NCBI GenBank assembly: GCA_021617435.1
Contig: JAJWCP010000001.1
Coordinates: 1,388 to 33,633, forward strand
Source of the DNA: Pseudomonadota bacterium
GTDB lineage: Bacteria; Pseudomonadota; Alphaproteobacteria; RF32; CAG-239
DNA length: 32,246 nt
Direction: 5' to 3'
Each line of letters begins with the position of its first letter. Positions within the stretch are counted from its first letter, which is position 1. Below the pieces are notes generated by a model, which saw only the letters and a program-made list of their open reading frames with translations, had not been told where the DNA came from and did no database searches. Shown here piece by piece: positions 13,855 to 20,644 of this stretch. The position numbers and the translations under genes were made by a program.

Positions 13855-16065
13855 TCACATAAACGAGTAGGGGTCAACATCAACCTCAACTCTTACACTA
13901 GCAGGAATATTTAACATTCCAAGCCATTTTTTTAATATCAACTGAATATTTATATTTCGTAAAGTTTTTAAAAGCAAGCGATAACGAAATTTTCCCCTCA
14001 ACATATATATCGGCGCCGGCGCCGGACCCAAAACCGAAACGCCTTCGCCGTTCGGCGCGTATTTTTTTAACTCGTAAGCAATTTTTTCGGTCGCTTTTTC
14101 ATTGGCGCCTGAAACAATTAAGGCCGCCAATTTGCCGTATGGCGGCAGATTAAGTATTTGCCGGCTTTGTTTTTCAAGCTCTAAAAACCGCGTGCGGTCG
14201 TTGTCAACCAAAGCTTTCAGTACCGCGTTTTCGGGGTATAAAGTCTGTAAATAAACCGTGCCTTTTTTGGCGCCGCGTCCGGCGCGTCCCGCCACTTGCG
14301 ATAAAAGCTGAAAAGTTTGTTCCGAGGCGCGCAAATCGCTGCCTGCCAAACCTAAATCGGCATCAACGATTCCCACTAATGTTAAAGCCGGAAAGTGGTG
14401 ACCTTTGGCCAAAATCTGCGTACCGATTAAAATATCAATCTCTTGTTTTTCCATGCGGCTGATAACTTCCGAAACCTCTAAAAATGACGAGGTCGTGTCG
14501 CTGGATAAAATTTCAATCCGAGCATTCGGAAAGCGCCCCTTAACTTCTTCGGCGATTCGCTCCACTCCCGGACCGCATGCGGTTAATCCGTCTTCAGAAC
14601 CGCATTCGGGGCAAGTTTTCATAATTGCGGTGGTGTAGCCGCAATGGTGGCAAATCAGTTTGCCGGTTGCGCGGTGTTCGGTAAGCCATGCCGTGCAGTT
14701 GGGGCACTGAATACGATGTCCGCAGTCGCGGCAGATTAAAAGCGGGGCATAGCCGCGGCGGTTTAAAAACAACACGGATTGCTCGTGTTTTTGCAGGTTT
14801 TCCTCAAGCGCGGCGCACAAAGTCGGCGCCAACCACGAAACTTTCGGCTTTTGCGGATTATTGCTGTCGGAGTTTGCCGGAAGCCATTTTACCGGCTTGT
14901 CCTTTTTCAAATCTATAATTTTTATTTCCGGCAACATGGCGGCGGCGTACCGGCTTTTCAGCTGAACAATTCCGTATTTGCCGCTTTCGACATTGACCAC
15001 CGTTTCCAAATCAGGCGTCGCGGTTGAAAGTATAATCGGAATATTTTCAAGCTTGGCGCGCAGCACCGCCATGTCGCGAGCCTGATAATTAACCATATCT
15101 TCTTGTTTAAATGAGTGGTCATGGCTTTCGTCAACAACAATCAGTCCTAACGACGCAAACGGTAAAAACAAGGCGCTGCGGGCGCCGACCAACACTTTTG
15201 CTCTGTTTTCAGCCACGGCTTTCCAAGTTTCAGTGCGCTCGCCGGCGCTTAATGCCGAGTGCCATTTGGCGGGTTTTACGCCGAAGCGCTTTTCAAAACG
15301 CCCGAGCCATTGTGTGGTGAGTGAAATTTCCGGCACTAAAATCAAAACTTGTTTGCCTTGCTCCAAAACTTTGGCGGCGGCCTCAAAATAAACTTCGGTT
15401 TTGCCGGAACCGGTAACGCCGTCAAGTAGCGTGGCAGAAAATCCGCACTCGCACTTTGCGCATAAATAATCGGCGGCGACTTGTTGTTCGCCGGTTAATT
15501 CCACTTTTTGATAATCGGCTTGCGGGGCGGCAAATTCTTTTTGTTTTGCTACCGGCATTGCCTCTAACAATCCGGCGTCAATTAAGGTTTTTATCACGCT
15601 TTGCGAAACTCCGGCGCCTTTGGCGATTTCGGCTCGCGAGTATGGCGCGTGCTTTAACAAATCAATCACCCGCCAACGGGCATCGGAGTTTTTAAGCTTT
15701 GCTTCCGCTAAGGTTTTGCCGGTAAGTTTGTATAAAAAATTAAGTTTAGGGTCGTCAAAAACGCCTTTGGCGCACAGCACCATTTTAAGCACTAAACCGA
15801 TATATGCCAGATTATATTTAGCCACCCATTCCACAAAAGTAATTATTTCGGGTTTGAGGGGCGGAAGGCGCAGCGGCTCAATAATGCTTTTGATTTTTTT
15901 ATCATCAAGCGACGACGATTTTCCGTTTTTCCAAACCACGCCGACCACTTCATCGCGCCCGAACGGCACACGAACAATTTGCCCGATGGTAATATCGCCA
16001 TCGGCACGGTAATCAAAAACATCATTAAACGGCAGGGGCAGCATTACCCCGACAATTTTATCCAT
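13855..16065 (-). CDS. priA: Primosomal protein N' (replication restart helicase PriA)
   Basis: Superfamily 2 helicase that recognises stalled forks and reloads the replisome. The 736 residues show the N-terminal 3'-DNA-binding domain (PLPFNDVFDYR), a winged-helix segment (about 125-175), Walker A GVTGSGKT with Lys222, the helicase box DESHDHSFK at 312 onward (DESH rather than the DEEH of E. coli), the zinc-binding insertion with paired cysteines (CRDCGHRIQCPNC and CHHCG, CPECG), and the helicase C-terminal motifs ILIGTQILAKGHHFP and VAGRAGRG. The strong AAGGAG site 6 bases before the ATG fixes the start. It leads the atpHAGDC operon; priA next to atpH is a familiar alphaproteobacterial arrangement. 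Confidence 0.97.
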   Translation of the reverse strand: MDKIVGVMLPLPFNDVFDYRADGDITIGQIVRVPFGRDEVVGVVWKNGKSSSLDDKKIKSIIEPLRLPPLKPEIITFVEWVAKYNLAYIGLVLKMVLCAKGVFDDPKLNFLYKLTGKTLAEAKLKNSDARWRVIDLLKHAPYSRAEIAKGAGVSQSVIKTLIDAGLLEAMPVAKQKEFAAPQADYQKVELTGEQQVAADYLCAKCECGFSATLLDGVTGSGKTEVYFEAAAKVLEQGKQVLILVPEISLTTQWLGRFEKRFGVKPAKWHSALSAGERTETWKAVAENRAKVLVGARSALFLPFASLGLIVVDESHDHSFKQEDMVNYQARDMAVLRAKLENIPIILSTATPDLETVVNVESGKYGIVQLKSRYAAAMLPEIKIIDLKKDKPVKWLPANSDSNNPQKPKVSWLAPTLCAALEENLQKHEQSVLFLNRRGYAPLLICRDCGHRIQCPNCTAWLTEHRATGKLICHHCGYTTAIMKTCPECGSEDGLTACGPGVERIAEEVKGRFPNARIEILSSDTTSSFLEVSEVISRMEKQEIDILIGTQILAKGHHFPALTLVGIVDADLGLAGSDLRASEQTFQLLSQVAGRAGRGAKKGTVYLQTLYPENAVLKALVDNDRTRFLELEKQSRQILNLPPYGKLAALIVSGANEKATEKIAYELKKYAPNGEGVSVLGPAPAPIYMLRGKFRYRLLLKTLRNINIQLILKKWLGMLNIPASVRVEVDVDPYSFM

Positions 16066-16112
16066 TGCGGCTCCTTAAACTTTCCTGATACTAACCGCTT
16101 TGTTCGCAAATA

Positions 16113-16140
16113 TCTATAATTAAGCGCACTTTCCCCACAA
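16113..16140 (-). promoter_or_regulatory. Candidate promoter for priA-atpHAGDC
   Basis: On the minus strand TTGTGG (16140-16135), a 16-base spacer and TATAGA (16118-16113) give a plausible sigma70-type promoter about 45-50 bases upstream of the priA ATG. It is arranged back to back with the plus-strand promoter at 16167-16195. Confidence 0.4.
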
Positions 16141-16153
16141 TAATTTACAACTG

Positions 16154-16177
16154 GACAAAATTGTGGTTGACAAAATT
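16154..16177. promoter_or_regulatory. Tandem GACAAAATT repeat, possible operator
   Basis: GACAAAATT occurs at 16154-16162 and again at 16169-16177, 15 bases apart, and the second copy overlaps the plus-strand -35 hexamer. A longer inverted pair GATACTAA (16087-16094) / TTAGTATC (16176-16183) also spans the divergent region. This is a pattern observation only; no regulator is known. Confidence 0.3.
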
Positions 16178-16195
16178 AGTATCAAGATGTAACAT
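16167..16195 (+). promoter_or_regulatory. Promoter of the small membrane protein gene
   Basis: Perfect -35 TTGACA at 16167-16172, 17-base spacer, -10 TAACAT at 16190-16195 (4 of 6). The predicted start point near 16202 precedes the ATG at 16218, which argues against the earlier in-frame TTG at 16161. Confidence 0.6.
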
Positions 16196-16217
16196 AACAG
16201 CAGTTAAAATACTTATT

Positions 16218-16706
16218 ATGGGAAAATTTTTAAAAGATTGGTCGTTCAGCGCTTTTGTCGGCGTGTTTTTCGGCCTGCTGTTATTTATTCTTTGGCTCTT
16301 TTTAGCAAGAGTTGCACCTTCAGTACTAGTAGTATTTTTCGGAGTGCTGGAGCTATTGGCGCTTGCCGCTATGGTAGTCTATTCAGTTAACCATGTTGAC
16401 GGAGGTATGTGTTTTATGCATGCAGTGTTGATTGCTGCCGTGTTTTACATCTCCGGCGCTGCGTTTAAGCTTGATTGGCTTACCCTTGTCGGCTTGCCGG
16501 CAGGTCTTGAAAGCATCAACAACGTATGGGTGTTACATATGTTTTTCGGTGCATTGTATTGGATAGTCATATCAATGGGAATTATAATCCTCATGATATG
16601 GGTTGATTCCAAACAGCATTTTAAAACGTTGCTGTATGTCTTAACCGCTGGCGCAGCTACTTTTTGTATTTTATATGCAGGCAATATGGTATTTTCAATT
16701 GTCTGA
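16218..16706 (+). CDS. Small integral membrane protein, five predicted helices, unknown function
   Basis: A 162-residue protein that I do not recognise. Almost all of it is hydrophobic: predicted membrane segments at about residues 9-32, 33-57, 66-88, 103-130 and 134-162, with short polar loops (NHVDGGMC, GLPAGLESIN, WVDSKQH). There is no signal peptide, cofactor motif or conserved charged pair that suggests an enzyme or transporter class. ATG at 16218 is preferred over TTG at 16161 because the promoter -35 and -10 lie between the two. It is a single-gene unit, with its own promoter and a strong terminator directly after the stop. Confidence 0.75.
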   Translation: MGKFLKDWSFSAFVGVFFGLLLFILWLFLARVAPSVLVVFFGVLELLALAAMVVYSVNHVDGGMCFMHAVLIAAVFYISGAAFKLDWLTLVGLPAGLESINNVWVLHMFFGALYWIVISMGIIILMIWVDSKQHFKTLLYVLTAGAATFCILYAGNMVFSIV

Positions 16707-16713
16707 TGTTATG

Positions 16714-16740
16714 GCACCGTGTTTTTACGGTGCTTTTTTT
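16714..16740 (+). terminator. Rho-independent terminator
   Basis: Stem GCACCGT / ACGGTGC (16714-16720 and 16727-16733), loop GTTTTT, then seven T. It starts 8 bases after the stop of the small membrane protein and separates it from the antiporter gene. Confidence 0.9.
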
Positions 16741-16803
16741 ATGCCTGATTATAAAAAAATTAATATTTCGCGCTTATCTTATTATGAGGTATTAATTTTT
16801 TTT

Positions 16804-18729
16804 ATGGTGATAACAATGCACGGGCTTCATCCTCTGATTGCTGATTTAACCTTAATTACGGTTTATGCCGCTGTTACCACGCTGATTTTTAAAAAATTAA
16901 AACAGCCGATGGTGTTGGGCTATTTGTTGGCCGGTATTTTTGCCGGACCGTATTTAAACGTTCTGCCGACGGTTACCGAAAGCGAAAACTTAACCTTGTG
17001 GGCGGATATCGGAGTTATCTTTTTGCTGTTCAGCTTGGGGTTGGAGTTTAGCTTTAAAAAAATGGTTAGCGTTGGCAAATCTGCCATGATTACCGCCACC
17101 TTAAACATCTTTTTAATGCTGTTTGTCGGGCATTATGTCGGCTTGTTTTTAGGCTGGAGCACCATAGACAGCTTTTTCTTGGGTTCTATGATTTCAATGT
17201 CGTCAACCACCATTATTATTAAAGCCTTTGACGATTTAAGCATTAAAAAACAAAAATTTACTGACTTAGTATTCGGTGTTTTGGTAATTGAAGATATTAT
17301 GGGCATTTTGCTCTTGGTATTGCTCCCGACGGTGGCTATCGGCAGCGGCATTAACGGCGGCGAATTAGGGCTCGGCACTTTAAAACTTATTCTGTTTTTG
17401 GTGTTGTGCTTTGTGGTCGGAATTTATTTTGTGCCGACAGTGTTAAAAAAAATAAGCAACTTTTTAAATGATGAAATGCTGTTACTGGTCTCAGTTGCTT
17501 TAAGTTTGGCAATGGTTTGTTTGGCTGTTTATTCCGGATTTTCATCAGCGTTGGGCGCGTTTATTATGGGCTCAATTTTATCTGAAACAGCGGTTATCAG
17601 CCGTATTGAAAATGTTATTAAGCCGCTTAAAGACTTTTTCGGCGCGGTATTTTTCGTAACTGTTGGCATGATGGTAAACCCTGAGATGTTCATTACTTAC
17701 GCGTACCCGATTTTTATTATCACTTTGGTGGTTTTGTTCGGAAAAGTTATTTTTTCGGTGTTCGGTTTTGTAATTTCTGGTCAGCCGCTTAAAACCGCGG
17801 TATACAGCGGGTTTTCACTGGCGCAGGTCGGCGAGTTTGCGTTTATTATTGCTTCGCTCGGTATGAGTCTTGGTGTTTTGGATAAGTTTGTGTATCCGAT
17901 TATCGTTGCTGTTTCGGTTATTACCACCTTTTTAACCCCGATTATGATAAATTCATCAGGTAAAGCCTATAAGGTAATTGATAAAATCATGCCGCAAAAA
18001 TGGCATGCGTATATTGACCAAAGTTCGCAATCAAGCGTAACCGCCATAACGGAAGAAAAATTGTGGAAGTCTTTGTTTAAAAGCTATTTTATCCGCATGT
18101 TTTTGTTCTCAATTATTTTATACGCAATTATCGCCTTTGTAAGCCAAGGGGTACGCCCTTATATGGCAAAATGGCTGCCGAATGTGCCTATGCGTATATG
18201 CGTAACCGCGCTTGCGCTGTTGTTGATGTCGCCGTTTTTGCGGGCATTAACCGGTTGGAATGTGGTGGTGCCGGATATTTTCAACAAAGTTTTAATTAAG
18301 CTGCGCTTGCGTAAAGCTAAAGCGCCAGAAGAGCCGTGCGAAGGAGAAATGCCGATTAATGAAACTTGCGTTCCGTCCGGTCAGGCGCTGAAAGAGGTTC
18401 TGAATAATAAAGACACGGTTAAAAATTTGTTGGTATCAAATCATCGTATTGCTCGTATTTATGCGGTTTTGTGGTACGGAAGACCTGCCAACCGCCTGCC
18501 GCTGCTGATTTTAACCAGTTTCAGGCTCTTTTTGGTGGCGTTCTTTATTGTTACCGCCGTGCATCAGTTTTTAACCGAAAATCCCAAATTTATTTTGGTG
18601 CTTTTAATTGGTTCCGTATTCTTGATTATGCAGTCTAAATGGTTGTTAAACCAGTATCTTAAAATAGAAACGCAATTCCTGAACAATTTACAGGGCGAAC
18701 CGTCGGGAGATTCGGAAAATAAAGAATAA
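16804..18729 (+). CDS. CPA2-family monovalent cation/proton antiporter (KefB-like), no RCK domain
   Basis: Membrane transporter exchanging K+ or Na+ for protons. The N-terminal 390 residues have the Kef/YbaL transport core: PLIADLTLI, GYLLAGIFAGP, VIFLLFSLGLEFSFKKM, SMSSTTIIIKAFDD, VLVIEDIMGILLLVLLP, FSSALGAFIMGSILSET, FFVTVGMMVNP and LAQVGEFAFIIASLG, with about 12 membrane spans. Kef and YbaL proteins then carry a TrkA-N/RCK nucleotide-binding domain; here there is no Rossmann glycine motif. Instead a C-terminal block has about four more membrane helices (from KSLFKSYFIRMFLFSIILYA on), an acidic/basic linker and a polar tail. I chose ATG 16804, which follows GAGG; ATG 16816 (MHGLHPLI), preceded by GGTGA, fits family starts equally well. 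Earlier starts lie inside the previous gene and terminator. Confidence 0.88.
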   Translation: MVITMHGLHPLIADLTLITVYAAVTTLIFKKLKQPMVLGYLLAGIFAGPYLNVLPTVTESENLTLWADIGVIFLLFSLGLEFSFKKMVSVGKSAMITATLNIFLMLFVGHYVGLFLGWSTIDSFFLGSMISMSSTTIIIKAFDDLSIKKQKFTDLVFGVLVIEDIMGILLLVLLPTVAIGSGINGGELGLGTLKLILFLVLCFVVGIYFVPTVLKKISNFLNDEMLLLVSVALSLAMVCLAVYSGFSSALGAFIMGSILSETAVISRIENVIKPLKDFFGAVFFVTVGMMVNPEMFITYAYPIFIITLVVLFGKVIFSVFGFVISGQPLKTAVYSGFSLAQVGEFAFIIASLGMSLGVLDKFVYPIIVAVSVITTFLTPIMINSSGKAYKVIDKIMPQKWHAYIDQSSQSSVTAITEEKLWKSLFKSYFIRMFLFSIILYAIIAFVSQGVRPYMAKWLPNVPMRICVTALALLLMSPFLRALTGWNVVVPDIFNKVLIKLRLRKAKAPEEPCEGEMPINETCVPSGQALKEVLNNKDTVKNLLVSNHRIARIYAVLWYGRPANRLPLLILTSFRLFLVAFFIVTAVHQFLTENPKFILVLLIGSVFLIMQSKWLLNQYLKIETQFLNNLQGEPSGDSENKE

Positions 18730-18741
18730 AAGCGGTTAAAT

Positions 18742-19218
18742 TTAATTTTCGCCTTGCTTTTTATTACTGCGCTTGGCGGCAAAAAAGGCTTTAAGCATTA
18801 AAGACGATTCTGCGGCCGCAACTCCGGCAGTAATTTTCGGCTTGTGGTGGCAAGTGCTTTGTTCAAAAAATTTAACGCCGTTTATAACCGCTCCGCCTTT
18901 GGCATCGTTGGCGCCGAATATCAGGCGGCGGATTCGGGCAAAAGATATGGCGGCGGCGCACATGGTGCACGGTTCAAGCGTAACATACATATCGCAATTC
19001 CACAGGCGTTTGCTTTTTAAGTTTTTGCATGCTTTTCTGATGGCGACAATTTCGGCGTGGGCAGTGGGGTCGTTACCGTGTTCGCTTTGGTTACGGGCTT
19101 TGGCAACTATTTTACCGGTGGCGGAATCTACAATAACCGCGCCGACCGGAACTTCATCGCGGGCAGAGGCTTTGGCGGCTTCTTTTAAGGCGGCAAGCAT
19201 AAATTTTTCGTCAGACAT
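18742..19218 (-). CDS. tadA: tRNA-specific adenosine deaminase (A34 to inosine)
   Basis: Converts the wobble adenosine of tRNA-Arg(ACG) to inosine, needed to read CGN codons. The 158-residue protein has the zinc deaminase signature HAE at 54-56 (His54 ligand, Glu56 proton shuttle) and PCTMC at 83-87, plus the TadA segments PVGAVIVD, GNDPTAHAEI and FGANDAKGGA. It is convergent with the antiporter gene, 12 bases away with no clear terminator between, and divergent from rluB. A plus-strand reading frame runs through it by chance. Confidence 0.96.
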   Translation of the reverse strand: MSDEKFMLAALKEAAKASARDEVPVGAVIVDSATGKIVAKARNQSEHGNDPTAHAEIVAIRKACKNLKSKRLWNCDMYVTLEPCTMCAAAISFARIRRLIFGANDAKGGAVINGVKFFEQSTCHHKPKITAGVAAAESSLMLKAFFAAKRSNKKQGEN

Positions 19219-19227
19219 AAATATCCT

Positions 19228-19255
19228 TTGTGTTTTGAAAATTTTAGGTTATATT
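19228..19255 (+). promoter_or_regulatory. Candidate promoter for rluB-rsmD
   Basis: TTGTGT at 19228-19233, 16-base spacer, TATATT at 19250-19255 (5 of 6 to TATAAT), with the gene start 30 bases further on. It lies in the 67-base divergent gap between tadA and rluB; the -35 is weak. Confidence 0.35.
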
Positions 19256-19285
19256 ACAGCAAATATTGCAAAAGGAAAGATAAAA

Positions 19286-20008
19286 ATGGCAGAAAGATTG
19301 GCAAAGTTTATGGCTCGTTCCGGCGTATGTTCGCGCCGGCAGGCTGAAGAGTATATAAAACAAGAGCGGGTAACGGTTGACGGTCATGTTATTTCGTCAC
19401 CGGCGTTTAATGTTGAGGGAACGGAAAAAATTTTGTTTGACGGAGAAAAACTCCCGACTCGCGAGGCAACCCGTTTGTGGCTTTATCATAAGCCGGCGGG
19501 GCTGGTTACCACCCATAAAGACGAGCGCGACCGTCCGACCGTGTTTGATAATTTGCCCGCCGGAATGCCGCGGGTAATCAGCGTAGGACGTCTTGACTTA
19601 AACTCCGAAGGGTTGCTCTTGCTCACTAATAACGGCGAACTTTCGCGCGAGTTGGAACTTCCTAAAAACGCATGGAGCCGCCGCTATCGCGTGCGGGTGC
19701 ACGGTAGAATTGATACCAAGCAACTTGCCGGTTTGCAAAACGGTGTTACGATAGAGGGTGCGGTGTATGGCAACGTCAGCGCGGTTGTTGACAGCCAAAA
19801 CGGCACCAACGCATGGCTTACCGTTACCTTAAATGAGGGTAAAAACCGCGAAATTCGCAAGCTTATGAAGTTTATCGGACTTGAGGTAACGCGTTTAATC
19901 AGAGTGTCGTACGGGCCGTTTCAGCTTGGCAACCTTGCCAAAGGCGAAGTACGTGAAGTTCCTCTTAAAGTGCTGAAAGAACAGCTCGGAAGTCGTATTG
20001 CGTTATGA
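19286..20008 (+). CDS. rluB: rRNA pseudouridine synthase, RsuA/RluB family
   Basis: Isomerises a specific uridine in rRNA; RluB-type enzymes act on 23S rRNA helix 89, RsuA on 16S U516, and the sequence alone does not settle which. The 240-residue protein has an N-terminal S4 RNA-binding domain (MAERLAKFMARSGVCSRRQA, then VTVDGHV) and the catalytic domain with GRLDLNSEGLLLLTNNGEL, where Asp104 is the catalytic aspartate, and NEGKNREIRKLM. ATG 19286 is preceded by AAAGGA at a good distance; the much longer frame that begins at 18773 is antisense to tadA and not real. The order tadA / rluB-rsmD is common in alphaproteobacteria and supports the rluB name. It overlaps rsmD by 4 bases (ATGA). Confidence 0.92.
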   Translation: MAERLAKFMARSGVCSRRQAEEYIKQERVTVDGHVISSPAFNVEGTEKILFDGEKLPTREATRLWLYHKPAGLVTTHKDERDRPTVFDNLPAGMPRVISVGRLDLNSEGLLLLTNNGELSRELELPKNAWSRRYRVRVHGRIDTKQLAGLQNGVTIEGAVYGNVSAVVDSQNGTNAWLTVTLNEGKNREIRKLMKFIGLEVTRLIRVSYGPFQLGNLAKGEVREVPLKVLKEQLGSRIAL

Positions 20009-20553
20009 GAATAGTGGCGGGAAAATATCGCGGCAAAAAGCTCTTCACGCCTGATTATGAGGGGGTTAGACCCACCTCGGAGCGAGCAAGAGAAGCTTTG
20101 TTCAGCATTTTGTATTCGCGCCTCGGCGGGTTCAGCGGCTGTAAAGCGCTTGATATTTTTGCCGGTACCGGCGCTTTCGGACTTGAAGCGCTTTCCCGCG
20201 GGGCGGCAAAAGTTGCGTTTGTTGATAAAAACCCAAAGCTCTTAAACAAAAATACAGCTTTATTTTTGCCCGAAAAAGATAAAATAAAAATAGTGGTTGC
20301 CGATGCTTTGCGTTTGCCACCGGCAACAGAGGCGTATAATCTGATTTTTTCAGACGCGCCGTATGCGCAAAATTTAAGCTCTCCGGCAATATGCGATGCT
20401 ACGGATAAGGGGTGGATTGCGTCGGGGGCGCTTTGTCTTATTGAAACACGCAAAGATGAAGAATTGGCGTTGCCTGAAAATTTTGTGCAAGTTGATGAGA
20501 GAATTTACGGAATTGCCAAAATCAGCTTTTATATATACAATCAAGCCGACTGA
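20005..20553 (+). CDS. rsmD: 16S rRNA (guanine966-N2)-methyltransferase RsmD
   Basis: SAM-dependent methylation of G966 in 16S rRNA, near the P site. The 182-residue protein shows the RsmD start MRIVAGKYRGKKL, the VRPTSERAREALFSIL block and the SAM motif LDIFAGTGAFGLEALSRGA (about 49-67). The catalytic N-methyltransferase motif, normally (D/N)PPY, reads DAPY here (Asp117-Ala-Pro-Tyr120), a substitution worth noting although Asp, the second Pro and Tyr remain. It is translationally coupled to rluB through the ATGA overlap. Confidence 0.95.
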   Translation: MRIVAGKYRGKKLFTPDYEGVRPTSERAREALFSILYSRLGGFSGCKALDIFAGTGAFGLEALSRGAAKVAFVDKNPKLLNKNTALFLPEKDKIKIVVADALRLPPATEAYNLIFSDAPYAQNLSSPAICDATDKGWIASGALCLIETRKDEELALPENFVQVDERIYGIAKISFYIYNQAD

Positions 20554-20568
20554 TTTTTTGCTGATTTT

Positions 20569-20598
20569 TTGACAAAAAGTGTTGCTATTTAATTTAAT
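20569..20598 (+). promoter_or_regulatory. Candidate promoter for the 691-residue protein gene
   Basis: Perfect TTGACA at 20569-20574, 18-base spacer, then TTTAAT at 20593-20598 (5 of 6, but lacking the well-conserved A at position 2). An alternative pairing is TTGCTA (20582-20587) with TATTTT (20605-20610) at 17 bases. Confidence 0.4.
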
Positions 20599-20644
20599 TC
20601 GTGATATTTTTTAGGTAAATTAAAAAAAGTTAAGGAGCGTTTTT

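Noticed and set aside
16161..16217. TTG start 19 codons upstream for the small membrane protein
   Set aside because: The -35 TTGACA and -10 TAACAT lie inside this stretch, so it would be upstream of the transcription start.
16675..16803. Earlier ATG starts for the antiporter (16675, 16741)
   Set aside because: They overlap the end of the preceding gene and its terminator; the family N-terminus begins near 16804-16816.
18773..19285. Long in-frame N-terminal extension of the rluB reading frame
   Set aside because: It is antisense to tadA, whose zinc-deaminase motifs are intact; the S4 domain and a good ribosome site put the true start at 19286.
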